Source of the DNA: Flectonema sp. DT1601
Taxonomy: Eukaryota; Euglenozoa; Diplonemea; Diplonemida; Diplonemidae
Length of the DNA stretch: 64,000 nucleotides
Assembly: GCA_964019425.1 (NCBI GenBank)
Contig: OZ025783.1
Span: 1,054,001-1,118,000, forward strand
Direction: 5' to 3'
Each line of letters starts with the position of its first letter. Position 1 is the stretch's first letter. The notes under the pieces were generated by a model. It did no database searches. It saw nothing but the letters and a program-made list of their open reading frames with translations, and was not told the DNA's origin. The position numbers and the translations under genes are program-made. This document shows, one piece after another, positions 22,015-30,311 of the stretch.

Positions 22015-23659
22015 TCGCCCTGACTAAATAATATAACGTAACAGTTATACAAAAAACAAAATAATAATAAGAGACGTTGATTCTCTAATTAACACGCCGA
22101 TGTTGGTCTTCTGTCTAATAAAGTAGCAAACACGGCCTGCTAACTTTAATGACTAATGTGTTGTTTTATTGCGCAAGATTAGAAACAAAGGAACAAGGGG
22201 AAAAGAAAGAAAAGAAATTTGTACACAACAAGTTTAATAATTATCACTTAGGCATAAGGCAGTGGTGTCCCACCGATAGGAAAAGACGACCTAGCAGAAT
22301 CGTGAACATGCGCCCAGAACATTATACGATCAAACAAAAAAAAAAAAAAAAAAAAAAAAAGTAGCGGATGGAACCCGGGATAAAAAGAATAAAGTATAGC
22401 AATAAAAACAGACTAACTATTTCTGAGGAATTGATAATCAGACAACATTCAGCTAAGAACGTTGTCGAAATAGAGTCCAAAGAAACTAACACTCCAATTA
22501 ACAATCTTGCGACCAACACCGATCGTTGATTTCACTGAAAGGATACGAATACAAAAAAAACTACAACAAAAATACAGACAACAAAAAACAATGATGCAGA
22601 TAATAAAAGCGAAAGTCAACTGTAGCCACAAACAACAATCTCCTTAGACTGCTCTTTGTACAAAAGTTGGTGTAAAGAAAGAATACTTTTATCTTTTTTT
22701 ATATGTGAGAATGCTAACCATCTATACAATGAACCTTAACCTCATATTTAGAGATTAATGAATATTTTTGACAGCGAATTATTATACTCGGTGAACAAGT
22801 ACCCTTCACGGGGTCACACAATCAGAAACAAGAAAAATAATGAAAAGGATTAAGTCATGGAAATATTGTAACCGAAAGAAGAAAAAAAGTAAATCGGTGA
22901 TCACTTACCTTACTTATCATCGAAAAAGGATGTGCGATATGCCTCTTCTCTTGTGTAGTAGTCGAGTTGTTTCGCTACACAGCAAGGAAATGATGTGATT
23001 TTTTTTTTTTTTTTTTTTTTTTTATACTTCATTTTTTTTCATTAGTTTTAATTTGATACGTTGTCGTTGTCGTTGTCGTCAATAGGAAACATTTTATTTA
23101 TAATTTTTTTTTTAGAAAAACTAAAAAAAAAAAAAAAAAAAAAATGAAAATGAAAAACAGTCATTCTGAATACCAGAATGGAATACCTGTCTTCGCTATG
23201 AACGCAACTGTAAAGCAAAGCAAACTCCTCACGACAAGAATGTTGTGAGTTGTTCCAACCAGCCATGTGAATTAATTATAAAGTCATGTTTCCTTTGGTG
23301 GATTACTTACAGATAATCAAAGAACTCATAATTGTCGTACTGTTACATCGAACCTCGAAGTCGACGTAAAACAATTTGAGATACTTCGATAACTTCTGAT
23401 AGGAAATCACAAAGAATAAAAATAAAAATATACAAAAAAAAAAAAAGGAAAAGGAAATACATCGGAGTTAAAAAATTCTTTTCATTAAAAAAGATTTTTT
23501 TTTTTTTTTTTTTTTTTTTTCTGACTGAAAGGAACGATAAATTAGACAGAACATGTTTTATTGATTGGCGATCAAATCTCTTTGTACTCGCACTGGTAAA
23601 ACGTAACCACCAAAAGAAGGTACATTATCCCAATTTTTTTTATATTTTTTTTAAATTGA
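22015..23659. other. Spacer of 1.6 kb, possibly hiding a small spliced gene
   Basis: Mostly AT-rich with homopolymer tracts (22.34, 23.00, 23.12 and 23.50 kb) and a CGTTGT repeat near 23.06 kb. On the minus strand two protein-like pieces stand out. One is MAGWNNSQHSCREEFALLYS and onward from the ATG at 23266, with a CX9C pair ending before an AG-GTATTC donor-like site. The other is CVAKQLDYYTREEAYRTSFF near 22.98-22.91 kb, ending in a stop just before GTAAGTGATC. I could not find a splice pairing that joins them in frame, so no gene is called. Confidence 0.35.
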
Positions 23660-24418
23660 TCACGACGTTACTTGTGAGCGAGTGACCGTTGAAGCTTTAT
23701 GTCTTCCGAAAACAGGGAGTTTAATGTATTCCATCAAAGGATTGTTAGGCAACCTCCACATATCCATAAACCAAATTATATTCATACCATAAAGAACTCC
23801 AACTGAACCAACGCATAAGAATTCTAATAAAGTTTTATCAACTGGTCCGCTAACTAGAACAGATGTCAGCATCGCCGCAGCTAAACAAACTCTGATAAGA
23901 AACCAACTTGTTATACTTGCGAAAATGAAATGAGGTTCCAATGGTGATTTAGTTCTGTATGCTATTTTCCAACATAAAATTAAAAGTTCCGAAACGTCAA
24001 GTACCGGGATGAAAACTGCCATCCTAGACATTCGTAACCTGACAGAAGTGTTAGAACCAGCTGAGTAAACTAAGAAAACAGACATAAAATGATGTGTCAT
24101 CATCATCACGTAGTCGAGTCTGTCATATTCAAACACACTTTCAATTGTTAAATGAGTATACCACGCAACGTGATAACACATAAAATAATTCAACCCGTTC
24201 ATTTCCAACCCTTCGTTCTCATTTTTCCACATATCAAATAAAACCCAATCTCTATTGAGCAATATCATCGCACCCCATATCGCCATTACTGATAACCCGA
24301 ATAACCTCCATATATTTCTAACTGTTTTTCTATGCATTGTGTCCCCAATATACTTTCTCAGTGATGCTCTACCGATTAAAAGCGATACCACCATCGCTGA
24401 TATGATTTTGATATCCAT
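23660..24418 (-). CDS. TLC-domain (TRAM/LAG1/CLN8) membrane protein, ceramide synthase-like
   Basis: 252 residues, ATG at 24418, stop TGA. Several hydrophobic segments are visible (about 5-16, 40-55, 78-90, 105-120, 128-150, 165-190, 200-218), consistent with a 6-7 pass membrane protein. The central RLDYVMMMTHHFMSVFLVYS carries the two adjacent histidines and hydrophobic frame of the LAG1 motif, used by ceramide synthases to acylate sphingoid bases in the ER. The RMAVFIPVLDVSELLILCWK segment fits the continuation of a TLC domain. At 252 residues it is shorter than typical LAG1 proteins and has no homeobox, so substrate is uncertain; a TRAM/CLN8-type role is also possible. An ATCAAACAG acceptor-like site lies 24 nt upstream of the ATG. 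Confidence 0.8.
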   Translation of the reverse strand: MDIKIISAMVVSLLIGRASLRKYIGDTMHRKTVRNIWRLFGLSVMAIWGAMILLNRDWVLFDMWKNENEGLEMNGLNYFMCYHVAWYTHLTIESVFEYDRLDYVMMMTHHFMSVFLVYSAGSNTSVRLRMSRMAVFIPVLDVSELLILCWKIAYRTKSPLEPHFIFASITSWFLIRVCLAAAMLTSVLVSGPVDKTLLEFLCVGSVGVLYGMNIIWFMDMWRLPNNPLMEYIKLPVFGRHKASTVTRSQVTS

Positions 24419-24758
24419 TTTGATATGATGTGATAGGGGAATCTGTTTGATAAATAATTACATTACAGAGTGCTTTACTTACTTTCATAAGAATAAAATA
24501 ATAGAAGGAGATTTCGAGAAAGAGAAAAGCTGAAAATTTTCAAATGCCCTTCTTTTTTAACTAGTTTCTCAATAATCATAATAAACAGACGGCACAACAC
24601 AATCACAAAAAGGGTAAATACGAAGGGTAGCTAAAAAAAAAGAAAAGAACCAAAAAGAAGTTACACACACAGATATAATGTAGGCTTCACCGAGCTATCA
24701 AATTACTCAGTCAGCACATAACCATAAAGGACGGTAATAATCGAAAGAAAGAAAGAAA
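24419..24758. other. Intergenic spacer
   Basis: AT-rich spacer with the acceptor-like site of the TLC gene at its right end; nothing else seen. Confidence 0.4.
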
Positions 24759-25256
24759 CTAAAAAAAGTGTGTTCTGACCTCTTCTGCCCATTGTTGTAA
24801 AAATTGTACAGTTTCGGTGTTGCTTTTTCTTATTGCGTGACTGAGAGCTGTCCTACCTGAATAGTCTTCTATCATAAAATTAACATCCCATTCCTTCAAA
24901 ATATTTAAGGTACGAACATCATTATGAAGTGCTGCTCTGTGGAGAGGTGTTTTGCCTGTTGAGTCTCTGTGCTCTGGACCAACGTTGTACTCGCGTAGGA
25001 CTTGCATAGTTTCTACTTCACCATTCCATGCAGCGCAATAAAAAACATTTCTCTCGAAATTATCCACCGCGGATAGGTCAGAACCCAATTCAATTAAAAC
25101 CTTTACTTCTTCTGTCATCCCACACCAGGCAGCTTTTAGAAGTAATGTCCAGCCATTTACTTGGAGACGCTCTTCGAGATCAGCACCGTATCGATGTAGT
25201 ATTCGCATTGCTTCATGTTGGCCATTCATCATCGCTGCGTGCATTGCAGTTGTCAT
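24759..25256 (-). CDS. Small ankyrin-repeat protein
   Basis: 165 residues, ATG at 25256, with a TACATAACAG acceptor-like site 15 nt upstream. Nearly the whole protein is four to five ankyrin repeats: TAMHAAMMNGQHEAMRILHR, NGWTLLLKAAWCGMTEEVKV, ERNVFYCAAWNGEVETMQVL, GKTPLHRAALHNDVRTLNIL and GRTALSHAIRKSNTETVQFL. It is likely a cytosolic protein-interaction module. No catalytic or membrane segment is visible. The end (WAEEVRTHFF) is less repeat-like, and a further exon after GAAGAG is possible but unsupported. Confidence 0.8.
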   Translation of the reverse strand: MTTAMHAAMMNGQHEAMRILHRYGADLEERLQVNGWTLLLKAAWCGMTEEVKVLIELGSDLSAVDNFERNVFYCAAWNGEVETMQVLREYNVGPEHRDSTGKTPLHRAALHNDVRTLNILKEWDVNFMIEDYSGRTALSHAIRKSNTETVQFLQQWAEEVRTHFF

Positions 25257-25705
25257 GGTGCTGATGATGACCTGTTATGTATAAATAGAAAAATATAAAT
25301 CAGAATTGTTGCTGTCAAGAGAATAAGAAGCTTTCCGCGAACGCAAAACAAGGTTCCCCGTGGTGGAGGAGAACTAGCTGCTCATGTTTGCATTCTTTAA
25401 AAGCAAAAACATCGAACGGTGTGTTCCATTTGTTTTTTCAAGTTTTTGTAATCGTTTTGTTTTTGTCTCGTTTTTTCCGATGTGTTTCTTTTGTCTTTTC
25501 GAATGTTAGAACGTTTGACCAGTCGTATGCATTCACAACTGAGAAACGGAAGGGAAGGAGGTGCAATAAACGCGTCAGTAACAAACGCGAAGCAGTCACG
25601 AATATTGACCCTCAATGGGAAAGAAAGATATACCTCACAGGTATCGTGTAGAACATTAATCTCTACAATACCTGACTAATAAAACATAAAATACGGTGAG
25701 ATAAT
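25257..25705. other. Intergenic spacer
   Basis: About 450 bases with no convincing coding frame or structure apart from the acceptor-like site of the ankyrin gene. Confidence 0.4.
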
Positions 25706-26683
25706 TTACAACTTAGCATCATCCTTACCTTGGAATGGAATAATTAAATCTTGTGATATGTTTTCATATAATTTAGTAACGCTGTGCCTAGTGATTGTAA
25801 GTCTGTGAAGACCTCCTGGATGAGGATAGTGAGAATGCAATGCATCACCAGGATACGCCATAACCATTTTAGTAATTTGGTCTTTTCCATGTTCAAAATC
25901 ACTTGGAACTAACATGCAAGGTTTAATTGGATGATTCCTTATGAAAGCTCTATCTGGAGAGTCAGCATAAGAATCAAGAGTACTGATTAAAGGCTTTTCA
26001 AGTAACTCTTCCATAATACAATACTGTGGTGGAGGTAACCATATACGTCCATCGGAGTAAGCCATGAGAGCTTCTTTAGGACTGACCCATACAAGTGAAA
26101 CAGTCTCTTTTCCATCACACTGCATAGAAGTTGCGTCGGTTAGACTTGTTGTGGTTAAGTAGAATGTGGTGTCAAAGCCACCCTTTTTGGTACGGGCTGC
26201 CTCACCGTCAGGTGTCTGAAATGAACACCAGTAGTGCATCTTACTGATAGCAGGATCAGTGTTGTGATGATTAATAAACTTTTCATATTCATTAGAGTCC
26301 GCCTGAACCTTTTCTTGCCATTCTCTACTTCCACTCTCTCCATTTTCAAGAAGGGCAGCTCCTGATTCTTCGAATGCTTCTCTTAGGCAGCAAAGTACAT
26401 CTGGTTTTGTTCCGTATTTGACAGCAAGTCTCTGATCAACTTCCTCAAATGATCCTCCAGGGAATACCATGGCATTCTTCATGAATGAACTTTTACTCGA
26501 TCTCTTCAACATACAAATTCGGTAATCGGAATTGTCATTCACCTCCAGTCCTTTACATAATTCCGTTGGCGATGGAGTCTTCGATTTGGGAGCTGCTATA
26601 ATTACACTCGAAGACTTTCTCCATGGCTTGGATGGAACTGGTCCCTTAAAAAGTTTCATATTTCTCATTAAGTTTAACGACAT
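25706..26683 (-). CDS. NUDT19-like Nudix hydrolase with peroxisomal (PTS1-type) tail
   Basis: 325 residues, ATG at 26683, with a TTCTTCTAACAG acceptor-like site 15 nt upstream. The Nudix box is split as in the NUDT19/RP2 group: a first half MVFPGGSFEEVDQ (near residues 72-84), then an insert, then LREAFEESGAAL with the REXXEE core (near 100-111). The C-terminal region (GRIWLPPPQYCIMEELLE) also matches that family. NUDT19 proteins split CoA or acyl-CoA into phosphopantetheine and 3',5'-ADP in peroxisomes. This protein ends in AKL, an accepted PTS1 variant, which predicts import into peroxisomes or glycosome-like organelles. The N-terminal SLNLMRNMKLFKG is basic and could also direct it to mitochondria. 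Confidence 0.85.
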   Translation of the reverse strand: MSLNLMRNMKLFKGPVPSKPWRKSSSVIIAAPKSKTPSPTELCKGLEVNDNSDYRICMLKRSSKSSFMKNAMVFPGGSFEEVDQRLAVKYGTKPDVLCCLREAFEESGAALLENGESGSREWQEKVQADSNEYEKFINHHNTDPAISKMHYWCSFQTPDGEAARTKKGGFDTTFYLTTTSLTDATSMQCDGKETVSLVWVSPKEALMAYSDGRIWLPPPQYCIMEELLEKPLISTLDSYADSPDRAFIRNHPIKPCMLVPSDFEHGKDQITKMVMAYPGDALHSHYPHPGGLHRLTITRHSVTKLYENISQDLIIPFQGKDDAKL

Positions 26684-26809
26684 TCGTTAAAATAATCTCT
26701 GTTAGAAGAAAAACTTATCATAACAAAGCAAGCAGTGAAGAAGGTTTAATAAATAACAAACTCAAAGCAACGGGATAGGACTGCCGAATATGTCAAATAA
26801 TGTTCCCTC

Positions 26810-26834
26810 GCTGACACTTCGTTAAAGTGTCAGC
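26810..26834. other. Perfect 10-bp hairpin
   Basis: GCTGACACTT, loop CGTTA, AAGTGTCAGC. It lies in the short spacer between the Nudix and ubiquitin-like/ankyrin genes. It could be a small RNA, a processing signal or the remains of an inverted repeat. Confidence 0.6.
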
Positions 26835-26872
26835 AACAAACTTGCGATCGGAGAAGGAAATAAATAATAAAT

Positions 26873-26994
26873 TTGTAACTTCTAGTGAACAGCGAAAAGA
26901 AATTATCACTTCTAGTGAACAGCGAAAAAAAAAGTTACTGCTTTTAGTGAATAGCGAAAATGACATTATCAGACACCCCAATAGCGAAAATCTC
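26873..26994. mobile_element. Fragment related to the MITE at 15775-16281
   Basis: Matches the right-hand 120 bp of that element: two AGTGAACAGCGAAAA words, one AGTGAATAGCGAAAA word, TGACATTATCAG, and the terminal CCCCAATAGCGAAAATCTC. The left end and interior are missing. It is flanked on both sides by AATAATAAAT, which may be a target duplication or a microsatellite. Confidence 0.75.
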
Positions 26995-27029
26995 AATAAT
27001 AAATAATAAATAGGAATAATAAATATCAT

Positions 27030-28608
27030 TCACGAATTTGTGTAAGTCGCATTCTTCTTTAAGTACCTGTGAGGTCTGCATCCGTTCCTGTCGGGGATCG
27101 ATGGATCAGCACCGAGTTTTAGAAGTTCCTCAATTAATTGAAGGTTTCCATTCCTAGCAGCCAACAAGAGTGGAGTAGCACCAGACTTGTCAGGATGGTC
27201 AAGTAACGAAGGATAATTATGCAATAAATATTTAAATAATTTCATCTTCCCTGACTTCGATTTGCAAGTCAAGCTAAACGTTCTCTGAAAGAACGACATC
27301 TCAGGAGCGGCGACTCCAAACTTCAATAGTAACTCATAACTACTAATGTTACCGGCAGTAATTGTATTCATAGCGGCTGTATAACCAGAGTTGTCAGCCT
27401 TGTTTGCAAAAGAAGGGGAACAGTTGCGGAGTAAAAGCGATAATACATTCTCATCGACAACACTCCCGTTGCATGCAACATTAAGACAGGTTGCGCCATC
27501 AGGATTTGTGATTTCTTCATTTAGTCCTGCGCTGTCTATTAATAACTTTGACATTTCGAAGATGCATTTACCAGATCTGATCGCATGGTACAGAGCATCA
27601 ACACCATCTGAGTCTCTGCTCCTCAGGTCTGCTCCCTTACTTATAAGCTTCTTCAACGCACAAATGTTACCCATGCAAGCAGCATGCATAACTGGGGTCA
27701 TCTTCTTGCCATCTTCAATATCAATATTTTGTATATTTTCAAAAGCAATTTCACAAAGTTCTTCATCAGCGTATCTGGCTGAATAGAATATTCCAGGTAT
27801 CCCTGCGCCCCTCACTGTTTTTGAGTTTAATTTTTTAGTTGCTCTGTTGTATAGAATAAACCTACTTGTTGACAAAGAATAGAATATTTATTAAGAACCA
27901 ACACATACCTGAAACTGTAGGACTCTTGAAATCTAAGTATCTTACTGGGAATGATTTAATAAACTGCTGTGCAATAGGTAGGTAATGAGAGACTGGTAGC
28001 TTCCAGCCGTACTGAAAGAGGAGGCTGATGAGATCTGCATCAGACTCTGAAAGGTTTTGAATACAACCAAAAGGCACGTCATATTTCAGTAGCATTTCAA
28101 TTACTTTAATATCACAACGAATGGGGATGGCAAGTGCGACGGTAATTCTCCTGACATCAGCAGGTATGTGTTTCAGTAGGGTTTCTAATATTAATATATT
28201 TAGGTTCCTCCGACCACGCACCAATCCCGTAATTAATAATCTCTGATCAGTCACCACACCCGATAATAAGAAGTCAGTCACTAAAGTAACGTCACTCGTA
28301 TCCGCAAGAATGCTATTAAAGTGTGTTTCAGTCACAAGGTTCTCATCACCGAGTGCTATCTTCAATCTATGTAGAGCACCAGCTTGTCTTGTTAGTTCAA
28401 CGTCTACGAAACAGTCGGGTACGATTCCTTGTTCTATTAGCTGGATGTTATCATTTAATATGTTTCCTTCAAATATTAAATTGAAGCTTTTTGGATCCGT
28501 TGCTGTCATTTCTGATAACAACAATTTCAAGTCATAGTTAGTAGTGGTGGTGGATACTTCAACAAGGTGATCTTCGATGTTAAAAAAGTTTATATTTACG
28601 GTAAACAT
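27030..28608 (-). CDS. Ubiquitin-like domain plus ankyrin-repeat protein (two exons, junction provisional)
   Basis: Start ATG at 28608. A TTTATACAG acceptor-like site lies about 90 nt upstream. Exon 1 (28608-27909) begins with a ubiquitin-like fold (MFTVNINFFNIEDHLVEVST, SFNLIFEGNILNDNIQLIEQ, IVPDCFVDVEL), followed by degenerate ankyrin-like helices. It reaches a donor, CAG then GTATGTGTTGG. Exon 2 (27841-27030) carries clear ankyrin repeats (MTPVMHAACMGNICALKKLI, GVDALYHAIRSGKCIFEMSK, GATPLLLAARNGNLQLIEEL). The better-looking acceptors TAG at 27864-27862 and AAG at 27867-27865 would break the frame with this donor. AACAGAG ending at 27842 keeps it, giving a 67-nt intron, and I used that. Ubl-ankyrin proteins often link to ubiquitin or the proteasome; the role here is inference. 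If unspliced, these would be two genes. Confidence 0.6.
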
Positions 28609-29527
28609 TTTTATTGGAAAATCTAATCTTAAAGTAAGCTTAAAATCACATCTACCGATCGGGTTTTGGGGCTCATCTTCGCTAATCAGCACATAGGACT
28701 GTATAAATAAATTAACATTATCAATGTTTTGTTTTTTTTTTTTCAAAAAAAAAAAAAAAATAGAAAGCAATAAGTTACTGTAAGAAACGAAAAGGTCCAA
28801 AAGGAGGAGCAAAAAAATAAAAAGAATGGGAGGAAGAAAAATACATGCGAGACCGAATCGCCGAGCAACATGGAAATGTCTTCGGCAAAAACGTTTCTCT
28901 TCTATTTATCCATTCAGGAATGCATCGTGGATGCTTTTGTCGGAAGGAAAACGCTAGTGCTGAACACGTTAATTGAATTGCACATTTGCGTGAACCGATA
29001 CTTGAGTTCCATTTGAGATAATTCAAACTTAATGTGTACGCCTGCGTAGTGTAGTGTTTCATTTTCTTTCTTTTTTTTCCAAATGCAATATTTGTTAGTC
29101 GCAAAAACCAGTAAAAAGCCTTTCAGATTAACCTTACATATTCAGTTGAGCAGACAGAATCCCGCGTAAAGGGAAACATCACAACCATAAGAAATGTCGG
29201 TTTTCAATCTGAATAGTTTCTTCTCCGGCTACGTTGATACAAAAATATAAAAAAAAAGAAGAAAAAATAGGATAGAATAAGAAAGCGCACTACCACAACT
29301 ATTGCTTTTTGAGGTAAGGCTTCTGAGCCAATGCTTATTGAGCCGTACTGAACGGACTTTATGCGTCAACTACACTCGTTAGGAATCCCTCACAAAGAGT
29401 GTTTTGGTAAAAAAAATTAATTGGATATCGGTGCCAATATTTGCAATACTGGTTGCAATAAATAAATACAAAAAAGAGAATTAAAAAAAAAAAAAAAAAG
29501 TAAGTTGTGTTTACACATATTAAACGG
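28609..29527. other. Spacer of 0.9 kb
   Basis: Contains the acceptor-like site near 28698 for the ubiquitin-like/ankyrin gene and A/T runs near 28.73-28.76 and 29.49 kb. No supported coding frame. Confidence 0.4.
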
Positions 29528-30040
29528 CTACACGCCTTCAGAGTCAAACTCCGCTGCCATCTCCGCTGCGGCCAATTGGCCTTCAACTTGACGAATTTTC
29601 TGTTGTCTTAATTCAATTTGCTGCAGACATTGCTGTTTTACAAGTTCCTCAGCAGCAATCAGATCTTGTTGACGTTGACGAAGAACGTTACCAAGAGGAT
29701 CAATAACATGACTGAGCTCTTCATCAATTAACGCATCGACGTCAAGTTCTGTTAGATCTCGTGGAGAAGGTGTGAACTTTAAGGGTTCATTACCCTCAAC
29801 GCTTTTCAGATTCATGACAGCTGATACTGGAATATGATCGAGTGGTTGTGGTTCCCAATCACATTCATCTTCTTCTTGAAATGCAAGTGTCGGTACCTCT
29901 TTGTCTTCATTATATTCAACTTCTGTAACATAAGTCTGAGGTAGTTGCACACCAACAATCACAACTTCAGATTCTCTTTCAATGTCTTCACTGGCTGCAT
30001 CAGAGGAAGACGAAGTCGACTCATCTTCAACACCTTCCAT
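29528..30040 (-). CDS. Acidic protein with C-terminal coiled coil, family unknown
   Basis: 170 residues from the ATG at 30040; the frame could start one codon earlier only at a GTG. CCACACAGCAG, acceptor-like, lies 19 nt upstream. The first half is very acidic and Ser-rich (ESTSSSSDAASEDIERESE, EEDECDWEPQPL). The second half has a predicted helical segment, DLTELDVDALIDEELSHVID, and a Gln-rich coiled coil, QQCLQQIELRQQKIRQVEGQ. No motif I recognise; a cytosolic adaptor is plausible. It sits alone between two larger genes, and its regular codon use and clean start make it likely real. Confidence 0.65.
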   Translation of the reverse strand: MEGVEDESTSSSSDAASEDIERESEVVIVGVQLPQTYVTEVEYNEDKEVPTLAFQEEDECDWEPQPLDHIPVSAVMNLKSVEGNEPLKFTPSPRDLTELDVDALIDEELSHVIDPLGNVLRQRQQDLIAAEELVKQQCLQQIELRQQKIRQVEGQLAAAEMAAEFDSEGV

Positions 30041-30311
30041 CACAATTATGATGTATCCCCTGCTGTGTGGAATATTAATTTGTGGAAAGGGAGATAATCA
30101 AAACATCTGATCGACGAAGGGACGTCACAATATTATTACCAAACTGTGATATCAATAAGAATAAGAAAAGTGTAAACTAAGGTTTTCAGTACGAAGTGGT
30201 GTAAATTAAAAGGTACCGCCAATGTGCGAAGAACAATGACGAATAAATATAAGTAGAAATATACATCACGTCGGGCTGTAGAAACAACCGACTTCGTCGT
30301 GTGAACAGAAA

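Larger units (their letters stand above)
26684..27029. other. Spacer with a strong hairpin and a MITE fragment
   Basis: Holds the hairpin at 26810-26834 and the MITE-related piece at 26873-26994, both described separately. No coding frame. Confidence 0.6.

Noticed and set aside
23330-23370. GAGGTTCGATGTAACAG on the minus strand as a tRNA
   Set aside because: Only the T-loop-like word is present; no cloverleaf can be drawn.
28775-29104. 109-codon minus-strand frame
   Set aside because: Composition is unlike a folded protein, the end derives from purine-rich spacer, and no acceptor signal or motif supports it.
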